The notes under the pieces are model-generated. The model saw only the letters and a list, made by a program, of their open reading frames with translations, did not search any database and was not told where the DNA came from. Source: CAXXIC01 sp049315325 (GTDB lineage Bacteria; Bacteroidota; Bacteroidia; Bacteroidales; UBA7332). From it: a stretch of 64,000 nucleotides of DNA. Position 1 is the stretch's first letter. Every line of letters starts with the position of its first letter. Below, in pieces: positions 1-9,621 of the stretch. The position numbers and the translations under genes are program-made. The stretch lies in the NCBI GenBank assembly GCA_049315325.1, contig JBMOKJ010000014.1, forward strand, positions 3,748 to 67,747, given 5' to 3'.

Positions 1-2869
1 GTTGTTGCTCTTCTGTTGAAGTTTGTTTTATTGGCAATTTAGTTAGATTTATCTTTTTGACTTCAGCAAACACACGTCCCTTTTCTTGAGAAATATTTTG
101 GTATAGAAAATTTAATAGTTTGGAATTCAACAGTGATAAAATATATCTCAAATTATAACCGTGATTCTTTTGACCAATATTGTAGACATTGTTTAGATTA
201 ATCCAGCCGCTTGTATCTAGGTTGCAAATTAAAGAATCAGCAGTTTGTCGAAGAATTATTTTTTCTTCAAAGAATGGTGCACTTTCCCTAGGTTCTGCTA
301 ACCATTTGCCATAACTTAGATACATTTCTGGGACGTTGATGAATTTATATTTATGAAAATCTTTCCCAATCACGCATTTTATAAATGTTTCATCTATTTT
401 TATATCTGATGTAAATCTTTTTTCCTTTACATCTTCAGCTGTCTGTTTTGGTGTTCCTTTTCCTGTCTGATAAGGTTTTATTCCTACAATTATTTCGGAT
501 ATGAGATCAAGAGGCTCAAAAGATGTGTTTTGGAATCTTGATATGTCAAGACTATTGTTCGATAAATTATAAGTGGAATCATTTGATTGTAATCTGTCAT
601 AATCAACTAATAAACTTTCATTTTGAATATCCTTCTCGGAATTACAAATCAAAACTGATATTTGTGAATAATCATTTTTTGATTTTCTAGTAATCCAAGA
701 GACCGAATCACCAATTCCTGCATCTTCAAAAACTTCATAACAATATTTACAAATGGCAATTTGTCTAAATTTCTGCAAAAAGTTTCTTAGACGTTTGAAA
801 TAGAATTGATAGGTAAATGTTGCTGGGGTTATAAAGCCAAGAATTCCCTTTTCTTTTAATATTGAAAAGCCCTTTTCGTAAAAAATGGAGTAGGAGTTTA
901 GTTGATATTCATACGTAGTGTAATTTTTTTCCAAATATTCTTTTTCTACATCATTAAAAAAAGCCCCATACGGCGGATTTCCAATCACTACATCAAAGCC
1001 TTTGTTGCCGTATTTGGCGGTAGGTTCTTGCACGGCTTCGAGTTGTTCTGCATATTCGTATGCCTTTTTCGATAGTTCGATGGCCTCTTGTGAGAGTGCA
1101 AGCGCTTGTTCCGATTTGGCTTGTGCTTCGAGCGTCTTCTCTTTTATCAGTTTCAGATAATCTGGCTTTTCGTTAATTGGTATAATTACGATAGGCTCGG
1201 TAGAGGCCTCTTTGCCAAACACCTGCGGAAACTCCTTCGCCCAATCGAATGCTTTATCGCCTGCCACAGCAGGGTCGTCTATGAGCGAATTGCCGCATTT
1301 GATGTTGTTACTCAGGTCGTTGAGTTTGCGGTTGGGTTGTGCCGTGCGCAACCAGAGCGAAAGTTTGGCAATCTCTACACTCTCCTCGTTGATGTCTACA
1401 CCGAAGAGGTTGTTCTCTAAGATGCTGTTTTCGATGTCGCTCATGATGAGCGTTGCGCCGGTTAGTTTCGCTTGTAGCTCGTCGATGTAGCGGTGTTCGC
1501 CAATCAAGAAATCGAGTGCCTGATTGAGGAACGCTCCCGATCCACACGCCGGGTCGCAAATGGTGATTTGTAGCAACCAATCGCGGTAAGCAGTCAAGCG
1601 TTCGAGCAACGCCTGTTTCGTTTTCAATTGACGCTTTTTGTCAGTCGTGAAGTCGTCTTCTACGATTTGCAATTCTGCCTTCTTCTCGGTGCAGAGTTTT
1701 CCCACCGTGCTATCCACAATGTATTTGGTGATGTATTTCGGGGTGTAGAATACGCCGTCTTTCTTCCGTTTGGTTTTGGTCTTGTCTATGTCGAGCCCTT
1801 CTATTTGAGCCTTCACCTCGTCGAGTTCGTTGAGCGAATTTTCGAAGATGTGCCCCAAGATGTTTACATCTACTTCGCTGGCGAAGTCGTATTCCGACAG
1901 TTTCAGGGTGTGGGTGTAGAGCAAATCGTCGTCGATAATCACATGGTCGAGCACTTCGTCCGCTTTGAATAGCCCGCCGTTGTAAGCAAACACATCGTAA
2001 TGTTTGCCTTTGTAGCCGGTGTTGAGGTGTCCGAAATACTTCATAAATCGAATGTATAGCGGAGTGTATTCGTCTAAATCGCGGAGTTGCTGCCATTGGC
2101 TAAGTATCAAGCGCACAGAGTTGGGAGGCAATAGGTGTCGGTCTTCGGCAAAGAAGAGAAACAGAAAACGGTCGAGCAGCTTTTGCGACTTTTTGAAAAG
2201 TACCAACGCATCGAATTGCGGATTGTTTGCCACCAAATCGTGATACAACGCTTGTTTAAACTGCGAATAGTCTTTGTAGAGCAGTTTGGTCACTTTGTCT
2301 TCCTGACTAACCGATTCGTCTTTTATCTTTTTGGGAATACCGTTTCTGATGCTTTCGAACGATAAGCAGAGGTAGAGCAGTTCGAAATTCGTTTCCGAAA
2401 GCGTAAACAGATTAAATTCGATGTGCTCAATGGCGTTGTCGATGTAGAAACGCAGTTTCTCGAAATTGGAAGTGACAACGTAAATACACTCCGGCTGATT
2501 GTTTTTGTAGCCAAACGCCTGTTCTTCTATCTTTCCAAGGTCGGTGGTGTTGGTGCCTTTTAGTTCGATGACGGCTTTTACCGCTTCGCCAACAAGTATC
2601 GCCCCATCGGCTTTCTTGCTGTCTTTTATGTTTTTGTATTCGGTCGTGAGGTTATAATTGGGAGTAGGGCTTTTGGTATAGCCCAGCACATTCACAAACA
2701 AGTCAATCAAGAATTCGCCTTGGTACTGTTCCTCTTTGCTGCTGCGGATATTCTCCTGAATGGCAGGATTGTGAAAATGCGCTTTGAATAAGGAATATGC
2801 CTCGCCGATACACTTTTTATCGAGCGATTTGAGGTGTTTGGCGACTACGCTTTGCTGAAATAGTGGCAT
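1..2869 (-). CDS. Type IIG restriction-modification enzyme (Eco57I-like), C-terminus outside window
   Basis: One uninterrupted minus-strand frame runs from ATG at 2869 past position 1 (956 full codons seen, no stop), so it is cut by the window edge. The N-terminal part carries a PD-(D/E)XK-like nuclease signature: D88, then E102-L-K104 inside VIELKG. The methyltransferase core follows: SAM motif I DPACGSGAF (residues 439-447) and the adenine-methylase motif NPPY (631-634). The part after NPPY resembles a TaqI/Eco57I-type target-recognition region. Fused nuclease plus N6-adenine methylase in one chain is the type IIG layout: it would both cut and methylate its site. No separate specificity or restriction gene is visible on the right side. 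The part after NPPY is markedly more AT-rich than the rest. The family call is firm; DNA specificity cannot be read. BREX PglX-type methylases are an alternative, but no BREX genes are seen. Confidence 0.85.
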   Translation of the reverse strand, partial: MPLFQQSVVAKHLKSLDKKCIGEAYSLFKAHFHNPAIQENIRSSKEEQYQGEFLIDLFVNVLGYTKSPTPNYNLTTEYKNIKDSKKADGAILVGEAVKAVIELKGTNTTDLGKIEEQAFGYKNNQPECIYVVTSNFEKLRFYIDNAIEHIEFNLFTLSETNFELLYLCLSFESIRNGIPKKIKDESVSQEDKVTKLLYKDYSQFKQALYHDLVANNPQFDALVLFKKSQKLLDRFLFLFFAEDRHLLPPNSVRLILSQWQQLRDLDEYTPLYIRFMKYFGHLNTGYKGKHYDVFAYNGGLFKADEVLDHVIIDDDLLYTHTLKLSEYDFASEVDVNILGHIFENSLNELDEVKAQIEGLDIDKTKTKRKKDGVFYTPKYITKYIVDSTVGKLCTEKKAELQIVEDDFTTDKKRQLKTKQALLERLTAYRDWLLQITICDPACGSGAFLNQALDFLIGEHRYIDELQAKLTGATLIMSDIENSILENNLFGVDINEESVEIAKLSLWLRTAQPNRKLNDLSNNIKCGNSLIDDPAVAGDKAFDWAKEFPQVFGKEASTEPIVIIPINEKPDYLKLIKEKTLEAQAKSEQALALSQEAIELSKKAYEYAEQLEAVQEPTAKYGNKGFDVVIGNPPYGAFFNDVEKEYLEKNYTTYEYQLNSYSIFYEKGFSILKEKGILGFITPATFTYQFYFKRLRNFLQKFRQIAICKYCYEVFEDAGIGDSVSWITRKSKNDYSQISVLICNSEKDIQNESLLVDYDRLQSNDSTYNLSNNSLDISRFQNTSFEPLDLISEIIVGIKPYQTGKGTPKQTAEDVKEKRFTSDIKIDETFIKCVIGKDFHKYKFINVPEMYLSYGKWLAEPRESAPFFEEKIILRQTADSLICNLDTSGWINLNNVYNIGQKNHGYNLRYILSLLNSKLLNFLYQNISQEKGRVFAEVKKINLTKLPIKQTSTEEQQ

Positions 2870-2897
2870 ATCTTTGGTTTTTGGAGGATTCTATTTG

Positions 2898-2927
2898 CAA
2901 ATATAATGAAATTGCAAAGTATATAAA
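2898..2927 (-). promoter_or_regulatory. Putative promoter of the type IIG gene
   Basis: On the minus strand TTTA (2924-2927) and TATATTTG (2898-2905) are 18 nt apart, close to the Bacteroidota consensus TTTG-N19-TAnnTTTG. The -7 box ends 29 nt upstream of the ATG at 2869. Confidence 0.4.
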
Positions 2928-2966
2928 GCAGATTTCCGAAAAACAACGGATGAAATAATTCCACAC

Positions 2967-2999
2967 AAAAAAAGCTCAATCTTTCGATTGAGCTTTTTT
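2967..2999 (-). terminator. Rho-independent terminator of the PFOR gene
   Basis: A perfect stem GCTCAATC/GATTGAGC with loop TTTC, flanked by A and T runs on both sides, lies 22 nt downstream of the PFOR stop. The T run works on both strands, but only PFOR ends here. Confidence 0.85.
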
Positions 3000-3020
3000 G
3001 ATAATGATGCTTATTGAATC

Positions 3021-6000
3021 TTATTCAGCAACAGGAATAGTCCAGTCGCTTGTAGATAAGCGTTTGTAGTTTGCAAATTTCTTCATTGCGTTTTGTTTAG
3101 CAGCAATGAAGAGCTCTTTCGCCTCTTCAGGGAACTGTTTCGCCAATGAAGTGTAACGCACCTCGCTCTTCAAGAACTCTTCGAACAAATCCCATTTTGG
3201 CTCTTTCGAATCGATAATGAATGGGTTTTTGCCTTCAGCTTCGAGTGCTGGATTGTATCTCCAATTGTGCCAGTATCCACACTCCACAGCTCTTTCTGTC
3301 TGCTCTTGTGCTTTACCCATACCGAATACCAATCCGTGAGCAATACAAGGTGAGTAAGCGATAATCAACGATGGTCCTGGGTAGGCCTCAGCTTCGCGGA
3401 ATGCTTTAAGCGTCTGAGCTTGATCGGCACCCATCGCCACTTGAGCTACATATACATAACCGTAAGTAGTTGCAATCAGACCAAGGTCTTTTTTGCGGAT
3501 TTGTTTACCCGCAGCAGCGAATTTCGCAATTGCACCAATTGGAGTTGATTTAGACGATTGACCTCCGGTGTTTGAGTAAACCTCGGTATCAACTACCAAG
3601 ATGTTTACGTTTTTGCCCGAAGCGATTACGTGGTCGAGACCACCGAAACCGATATCATACGCCCAACCGTCACCACCAATGATCCATTGTGATTTCTTGA
3701 TCAATTGGTTTTTCATCGAAACGACAACTTTACATTGTGGAACGTCTGATTGGCTTGCTAAAGCTAAGATTTGAGGAGTCAACAATACTGTTGCATCTGC
3801 ATCTTCGCGTTTTGCAATCCATTCGGTGAATAGACCTGCCAACTCTTCGCTGATTTTTCCGCTGGCAATTGCCTCTTCCATGTTGCGTTGCACACGGTCG
3901 CGCATTTTGTCAGTTGCGATCAACATACCCATACCAAACTCAGCGTTGTCTTCGAACAGCGAGTTTGCCCATGCTGGTCCGTGACCTGCATCGTTGGTTG
4001 TATAAGGAGTAGAAGGTGCAGAACCAGAATAGATAGAGGTGCATCCAGTTGCATTGGCTACCATCTGACGGTCTCCAAAGAGTTGGGTGACCAATTTGAT
4101 GTATGGAGTCTCACCACAACCTGTACAAGCTCCAGAGAACTCAAACAGTGGTGTTGCAAACTGCGAATTTTTCACGTTTGCTTTTACATCCACCAAGTGT
4201 TGTTTGGTTTTCACCTCATTCACCATGAAATCCCAATTGTCTTGGTTGTCATATTCTTGTTCGATTGGCACCATTTCGAGTGCGCTACCGTTTTTGTTTC
4301 CAGGACAAACATCGGCACAGTTATCACAACCCATACAGTCGAGTACGTCAACCTGAATACGGAATGCCATGTCTGCGAATGGTTTACCTACTGCTTTCAA
4401 AAGATCCATTTTTGGAGCTTTTGCTTGTTCGTCTTTGTCTAATACGAATGGACGGATAGCAGCGTGAGGACAAACGTAAGCACATTTGTTACACTGAATA
4501 CAGTTGTCTGCAATCCAAACTGGTACGCGAGAAGCAACACCACGTTTTTCATATTTAGCAGTTCCTTGCATCCAAGTACCATCTTCGCGGCCTTTGAACG
4601 CCGAAACAGGAAGGTCGTTACCAACTTGAGCATTGATCGGACGAACGATTTTTTGGATAAAATCAGGCGCATCATCGTTTGTGATTGAGAATGCGAAATC
4701 AAGTTTAGCCCATTCTGCTGGGATTTCGATTTCTTCGAATTCACCGCCACGGTCAACCGCAGCATTATTCATGTTCACGATTTTTTCACCTTTGTTACCG
4801 TAAGATTTCACGATAGCATATTTCATTTTTTCAACCGCTAATTCATAAGGAATAACGTTCGTAATTTTGAAGAATGCCGATTGAAGAATCGTATTTGTAC
4901 GGTTACCAAGTCCAATTTCAGACGCAATTTTGGTTGCATTGATGATAAACATCCTGATTTTGTTTTTAGCCAAGTAAGCTTTCACATTGTCTGGAAGATG
5001 TTTCTTGGTTTCTTCAGCACTCCATACAGAGTTTAAAAGGAATGTTCCGTTTGGTTTCAAGCCGCGAGTTACATCATACAAACGAAGGTATGCAGGTACG
5101 TGACAAGCAACGAAGTCGGGCGTATTTACCATGTAGGTAGAACGAATCGGATCATCACCAAAACGAAGGTGAGAACAAGTGAATCCACCCGATTTTTTAG
5201 AATCGTATTCAAAATAAGCTTGCGAATATTTATCGCTGTTATCTCCAATAATTTTGATTGAGTTTTTGTTGGCACCTACTGTACCGTCTGATCCTAAACC
5301 ATAAAATTTTGCTTCGTAAGGACCGTTCTCAAAAACGATCTCATCTTGGTAAGGCAATGATGTGAATGTCACGTCATCTACAATACCAATGGTGAATCCT
5401 GAACGTGGTTCTGGTAATAAAAGATTGTCGAATACTGCTTTAACGTGTGCAGGAGTAGTGTCTTTAGAAGACAAACCGTAACGGCCACCAACAATGATTG
5501 GAGCATTTGGTTTTCCGTAGAATGCCTCTTTTGCATCGAGGAACAATGGTTCGCCGCTTGCACCTGGTTCTTTGGTACGATCCAATACAGCAATACGTTT
5601 TGTAGTTGCTGGGAAAGCTTTCAAGAAATGTTTTACAGAGAATGGACGGTAGAGGTGAACTGCAACTAATCCAACTTTTTCACCTTTTGAATTAAGGTAG
5701 TCGATAGTTTCGCGGATTGCTTCGGTAACAGAACCCATCGCCAAGATTACGCGATCAGCATCTGGTGCTCCGTAGTAGTCGAACAAATCGTATTTGCGAC
5801 CAGTGATTTCAGATACTTTAGCCATGTAATCTTCAACAATACCTGGAACTGCATCGTAGAATGGATTTGCAGCTTCACGAGTTTGGAAGTAGATGTCAGG
5901 ATTTTGAGCAGTACCACGAGCCACAGGATTTTCTGGGTTCAAAGCACGGCTGCGGAAATCAGCCAAAGCCTCTTGGTCAATCAGTGGAGCCAAATCGTCG

Positions 6001-6569
6001 TTCTCCAACATTTCGATTTTCTGAATTTCGTGAGATGTACGGAATCCATCAAAAATGTGCATAAATGGCACACGAGCAGTCAAAGTAGCCAAGTGAGTTA
6101 CAGCAGCTAAGTCCATCACCTCTTGTACAGAGTTTGTGAAGAACATTGCAAAACCTGTTTGACGAGCTGCCATTACGTCTTGGTGGTCACCAAAGATTGA
6201 TAATGATTGCGCAGCCAAAGCACGAGCTGAAATGTGGAAAACGCAAGGTAACAACTCACCTGCAATTTTGTACATATTAGGAATCATCAGCAACAGACCT
6301 TGCGATGCAGTGTATGTTGTTGTCAAAGCACCAGCTTGCAACGAACCGTGAACCACACCAGCAGCACCCGCTTCCGATTGCATTTCTTCAATTTTCATGG
6401 TCTCTCCGAAGATGTTCAATCTTCCTTTAGCAGCCCACTCATCGACATATTCAGCCATAGTCGAAGATGGAGTGATTGGATAAATTCCAGCTACTTCACT
6501 AAACATATACGAGATATGCGCAGCAGCTTGATTACCATCACACGTCAAAAACTTTTTTTGTTTTGCCAT
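3021..6569 (-). CDS. nifJ: Pyruvate:ferredoxin (flavodoxin) oxidoreductase
   Basis: Single-chain, 1182 residues, the normal length for the homodimeric enzyme that converts pyruvate and CoA to acetyl-CoA and CO2, reducing ferredoxin. The N-terminal pyrimidine-binding domain has YPITPSS (about residue 30). Two 4Fe-4S motifs are complete: CIQCNKCAYVCP (about 690) and CMGCDNCADVCP (about 745). A further CTGCGE (about 813) and a TPP-binding stretch GGDGWAYDIGFGG (about 965) with the downstream YSNTGGQSS are present. The ATG at 6569 gives the usual MAKQKKFLTCDGNQA start. It is monocistronic, with a strong terminator behind it; no clear promoter box is visible in the short gap upstream. Oxygen-sensitive enzyme of anaerobic central metabolism; cytoplasmic. 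Confidence 0.97.
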   Translation of the reverse strand: MAKQKKFLTCDGNQAAAHISYMFSEVAGIYPITPSSTMAEYVDEWAAKGRLNIFGETMKIEEMQSEAGAAGVVHGSLQAGALTTTYTASQGLLLMIPNMYKIAGELLPCVFHISARALAAQSLSIFGDHQDVMAARQTGFAMFFTNSVQEVMDLAAVTHLATLTARVPFMHIFDGFRTSHEIQKIEMLENDDLAPLIDQEALADFRSRALNPENPVARGTAQNPDIYFQTREAANPFYDAVPGIVEDYMAKVSEITGRKYDLFDYYGAPDADRVILAMGSVTEAIRETIDYLNSKGEKVGLVAVHLYRPFSVKHFLKAFPATTKRIAVLDRTKEPGASGEPLFLDAKEAFYGKPNAPIIVGGRYGLSSKDTTPAHVKAVFDNLLLPEPRSGFTIGIVDDVTFTSLPYQDEIVFENGPYEAKFYGLGSDGTVGANKNSIKIIGDNSDKYSQAYFEYDSKKSGGFTCSHLRFGDDPIRSTYMVNTPDFVACHVPAYLRLYDVTRGLKPNGTFLLNSVWSAEETKKHLPDNVKAYLAKNKIRMFIINATKIASEIGLGNRTNTILQSAFFKITNVIPYELAVEKMKYAIVKSYGNKGEKIVNMNNAAVDRGGEFEEIEIPAEWAKLDFAFSITNDDAPDFIQKIVRPINAQVGNDLPVSAFKGREDGTWMQGTAKYEKRGVASRVPVWIADNCIQCNKCAYVCPHAAIRPFVLDKDEQAKAPKMDLLKAVGKPFADMAFRIQVDVLDCMGCDNCADVCPGNKNGSALEMVPIEQEYDNQDNWDFMVNEVKTKQHLVDVKANVKNSQFATPLFEFSGACTGCGETPYIKLVTQLFGDRQMVANATGCTSIYSGSAPSTPYTTNDAGHGPAWANSLFEDNAEFGMGMLIATDKMRDRVQRNMEEAIASGKISEELAGLFTEWIAKREDADATVLLTPQILALASQSDVPQCKVVVSMKNQLIKKSQWIIGGDGWAYDIGFGGLDHVIASGKNVNILVVDTEVYSNTGGQSSKSTPIGAIAKFAAAGKQIRKKDLGLIATTYGYVYVAQVAMGADQAQTLKAFREAEAYPGPSLIIAYSPCIAHGLVFGMGKAQEQTERAVECGYWHNWRYNPALEAEGKNPFIIDSKEPKWDLFEEFLKSEVRYTSLAKQFPEEAKELFIAAKQNAMKKFANYKRLSTSDWTIPVAE

Positions 6570-6626
6570 AATTGTTTGATAATTAATGATTGTTTATTGT
6601 TTCGTTATTTATTTTTTTATTCAAAC

Positions 6627-7802
6627 TTAATATAAAAACCCAAAAATCCATAAAGGTACACACTTGTCTTTTCCGACTGAAATGCCGTCTTGTGCATAGA
6701 TGAATTTTGGATTTAGCTTATTTTTAATTTGGTCTCCTTCAATTCTGAAGTTGTATTGTTCGTTAACAAGGAAATGGGAATTTTTAGAACCCATATTCAG
6801 TCTGTTATCTTTAAAAAGCGTATTGTAGAAAAATGTCTCTCTCACCACCTGCTCATCACTTTGATTCAGTGTCAACGGGTAAATGAGATTGGTGTTGTGT
6901 AGATAGACCGATGTGGGCTTTTTCGGAAAATCTTCACCAACAGGGTAAAGCATGTTGATTAGTCGTGCATCTTTGAGGTACTTGATGTAGTTCATCACCG
7001 TAGCGCGCGATGTATCGATGTCGTTGCTGATTTGGCTGATATTTAGGGGCCCTGAACTATTTGCCAATAAATAGAGTAATCGTCTGATTTTGTGATAATA
7101 GGAGAGTTCAATCTGTTTGAGGAAGAAAATATCGCTCTCAATCATAAAGTTGATTGTCTTGATTAAAGTCTCCGAAAAATTACGTTTTTCCAAGTAAAAT
7201 GGATAATATCCGTGGTGAAGATAATCTTGGAAATAGAGTAAAGGAGAAACCTTTTCGCAGATTGATGAAGTTATTTTTTCGTGATTTGCAAGAATTTCTT
7301 CGAGCGTGTAGGCCTTGAAATCTTTGTTGGTTGTTTTGTTGAGGTACTCTCTGAACGAAAAGCCGCGTAAATAGTACGAATCTACAACTCCCGAAAGCAC
7401 TGGATTCTCTTCGTTAAGGCGCATTGCCGACGAACCCGTAAAAACGATGTGCAACCCAGAAATTGTTTCGTAACACAATTTCAGCTCTTCTGACCACTTT
7501 GGATATTTGAAAACCTGATCGATAAGAAGCGTTTTTCCACCTTTCTCGCTAAATTCTTTGGCGAAGTCGATCAAAGAGCATTCGGTGAAGTAGAGGTGGT
7601 TCATATTGATGTAGAGACACGACCGGTCTGTTCCGAAATTTTCTTTCGCATATTGGAGCAGCAATGTTGTCTTGCCCACCCCACGAGATCCAGTAATTCC
7701 AATCAAGCGGTGATTCCAATCGATTTCGTCCATTAATCCTCTTCTAACGAGAGAGTTAGTGTGGTCGATTAAGAATTTGTGTGTCCTGAAAAATGTTTCC
7801 AC
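6627..7802 (-). CDS. AAA-family ATPase (archaeal-type/DUF4143-like)
   Basis: Walker A GSRGVGKTTLL lies near the N-terminus, followed by a Walker B-like LLIDQVF and a sensor-like VFTGSSA. The middle has a winged-helix-like segment (SQISNDIDTSRATVMNYIKYL), and the C-terminus resembles the DUF4143 nuclease-like tail. Proteins of this kind are common single-gene ATPases of unknown role in Bacteroidota; ties to toxin-antitoxin or DNA transactions are unproven. The longest open frame begins at a TTG at 7856, but that codon lies in the -33 box of a perfect promoter (7827-7857), so the true start must be downstream. GTG 7802 keeps the helix normally preceding the DEIDW motif; ATG 7733, with AGAGGA upstream, is the alternative but would drop that region. 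Lone gene between PFOR and the GHL10 gene. Confidence 0.75.
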   Translation of the reverse strand: METFFRTHKFLIDHTNSLVRRGLMDEIDWNHRLIGITGSRGVGKTTLLLQYAKENFGTDRSCLYINMNHLYFTECSLIDFAKEFSEKGGKTLLIDQVFKYPKWSEELKLCYETISGLHIVFTGSSAMRLNEENPVLSGVVDSYYLRGFSFREYLNKTTNKDFKAYTLEEILANHEKITSSICEKVSPLLYFQDYLHHGYYPFYLEKRNFSETLIKTINFMIESDIFFLKQIELSYYHKIRRLLYLLANSSGPLNISQISNDIDTSRATVMNYIKYLKDARLINMLYPVGEDFPKKPTSVYLHNTNLIYPLTLNQSDEQVVRETFFYNTLFKDNRLNMGSKNSHFLVNEQYNFRIEGDQIKNKLNPKFIYAQDGISVGKDKCVPLWIFGFLY

Positions 7803-7826
7803 GCCGAGTATAAAATAATCAAGACG

Positions 7827-7857
7827 CAAATTTACAATAAAATGTCGATTTTGCAAA
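7827..7857 (-). promoter_or_regulatory. Consensus Bacteroidota promoter of the AAA ATPase gene
   Basis: Minus strand: TTTG (7854-7857), exactly 19 nt, then TAAATTTG (7827-7834), a perfect match to TTTG-N19-TAnnTTTG. It places the transcript start near 7820 and rules out the TTG at 7856 as start codon. Confidence 0.75.
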
Positions 7858-7971
7858 CTTGAGATTGCAATTTGTGCTATTTTATTTTCGAAATTTTAGT
7901 GGAATTGAACTCTATTTTCATTCTTTAGAGACACAATCAATTGAAGAAGATATTTAAAAATCGATATTTTT

Positions 7972-9462
7972 TTACTGTTTTAGATTCAGCTTTAATGTTC
8001 TGATTTGGTAAGGGAACTTCAATAAAGCTGTGTTTGAGGGTTGGCTTTCGTTGTGGTATCGGTCATTTGAGGTGATTGAGAAATACATATCTCCTTCAAA
8101 ATCGTCGCTGATTTCAAATTCAAATTGATTTCCTTTAACGCGACAAGCCACGAGGTTTTGTATGTTTTTGGTGTCGATTTTTGCTTGATTGCTCGCGTAA
8201 ATATTAAATGTGCAATTTTTTTTAACTGATTTGTTTTCCCATTCAAATATAATTTTGTTCTCGACTTGATAAACTTTGGTGAATTGTGGCGCATCGGGTG
8301 CTATTGAGTCAATCCACACCATTGGAGGCAAAAGTGCAGGGTAGAGGTAATATTTTTGCTTAATAATGTCGGTAATATTCTTTGTGTTTTTTATCAAGTT
8401 TTCTGTTCGAAAGTAAGTTTGACCACCACAATTAATTTGTCTCGTGTATGCAATTTCGTTCTCAACGATTTCATTACTCCATTTGCGGTCATTCATCATA
8501 TATAAAGCAATGCCAGCTGCAACGGGGCGAACTCCAGTTGCCATTTTCCAATCGCGAAGAAATGGTTTGAAAATGGGTTCTTTGAAGTAGAGCATTGGTG
8601 CAATCATATCCTGTTTCCCTTCTGATAACCATTGTTTTACGTCTTGAAAAACGCGCGAACGGCCATTCCAACCATGAGATGAAATTGAATCTAAATCATC
8701 GCTCTTTCCGATGGGTGATGAAGAGAGTTGAACCCATGGTTTCAACACTTTTACCGAATCGTAAATTGTTGCAACAATCCGATTGATATTTGCCCTTCTC
8801 CAGTCTGCAAGAGGTTGATTTTCGCCATAGGTTTGATGGGTTGTCTTGTCGGGGAATTCCCCAATTTCGGGATAACGCAAGTAGTCTAAATGGATTCCAT
8901 CGATGTCGTAGTTTTTAGTGATTTCCGATGCGATTGATGCCAAATAATTTGCAGTTTCTGGTATTCCTGGGTCGAGAAACCATTCGTCTTTAATGCGTTT
9001 GCAAAGCTCAGGGTGAGTCTTCAACAGACTCGCCTCACCGTTTGCTTTGGTCTGTTTATCGCTCCCAATGGGAATGGTCACCATCCAAGCGTGACATTCG
9101 ATCCCTCGTTTGTGGCACTCTTCGCTTGCAAATGCTAGCGGATCGTAGAGCGGCGACTTTCTACTTTTCCCAGTCAGCATAGCACTCCAAGGTTCAATTG
9201 CAGAGGGGTAAATCAGATCGTTACGCATTCTGACTTGCAAAAAAATGGTATTGAAGTTTAAAAAATGCAGATGTTCAACTATTTTCACAAACTCCCGTCG
9301 TTGTTTCTCGACAGAAGCACTATCTTTGGCAAGTGTAGTCGGCCAATCGAGTCTCCAAGCTGTTGTCACCCATGCCGCACGAATCTCGTGTTTGGGTTGC
9401 TCGGCAAACAGCGAGAGCGATAGAGTGAAAAAGAGAGCAATTAGAAGCCGATTCATAGACAT
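7972..9462 (-). CDS. Secreted family 10-like glycosyl hydrolase (GHL10, DUF187)
   Basis: 496 residues beginning with a signal peptide (MNRLLIALFFTLSLSLFA). The mature N-terminus EIRAAWVTTAWRLDWP and the later DGIHLDYLRYP are hallmarks of the GHL10/DUF187 TIM-barrel family, thought to act on cell-wall or surface glycans in the periplasm or outside. The last roughly 100 residues look like a small beta-sandwich (fibronectin III-like) domain. Two in-frame ATGs (9462 and 9456) are possible starts; a TACCTTTG box sits 18 nt upstream. It is not part of a polysaccharide-utilization locus here: no SusC/SusD genes are nearby. Substrate unknown. Confidence 0.88.
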   Translation of the reverse strand: MSMNRLLIALFFTLSLSLFAEQPKHEIRAAWVTTAWRLDWPTTLAKDSASVEKQRREFVKIVEHLHFLNFNTIFLQVRMRNDLIYPSAIEPWSAMLTGKSRKSPLYDPLAFASEECHKRGIECHAWMVTIPIGSDKQTKANGEASLLKTHPELCKRIKDEWFLDPGIPETANYLASIASEITKNYDIDGIHLDYLRYPEIGEFPDKTTHQTYGENQPLADWRRANINRIVATIYDSVKVLKPWVQLSSSPIGKSDDLDSISSHGWNGRSRVFQDVKQWLSEGKQDMIAPMLYFKEPIFKPFLRDWKMATGVRPVAAGIALYMMNDRKWSNEIVENEIAYTRQINCGGQTYFRTENLIKNTKNITDIIKQKYYLYPALLPPMVWIDSIAPDAPQFTKVYQVENKIIFEWENKSVKKNCTFNIYASNQAKIDTKNIQNLVACRVKGNQFEFEISDDFEGDMYFSITSNDRYHNESQPSNTALLKFPYQIRTLKLNLKQ

Positions 9463-9479
9463 TTTTTTGTGAAAGGGTA

Positions 9480-9487
9480 CAAAGGTA
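9480..9487 (-). promoter_or_regulatory. Putative -7 box of the GHL10 gene
   Basis: TACCTTTG on the minus strand, 17 nt before the ATG at 9462. No good TTTG at the expected distance, so only the -7 element is called. Confidence 0.4.
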
Positions 9488-9570
9488 GGAAAAAGAGGGG
9501 AGTTATTTGTTCAAAAATGCTCTTCAATCACTCTGTTTAAGCCTTCTGTCGTTAAAAATGGTTGATTAAT

Positions 9571-9601
9571 TTTTATATTTAACTCATTATCGCTAAATTT
9601 G
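9571..9601 (+). promoter_or_regulatory. Putative promoter of bamD-rpoZ
   Basis: TTTT (9571-9574), 19 nt, TAAATTTG (9594-9601), 20 nt before the bamD ATG. The -7 box is perfect; the -33 box has one mismatch. Confidence 0.5.
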
Positions 9602-9621
9602 CGAGCTAATTTTGGATTGGA

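Noticed and set aside
3888..4442. A 184-codon plus-strand open frame inside the PFOR gene
   Set aside because: Antisense to Fe-S domains with intact motifs; composition is that of a shadow frame.
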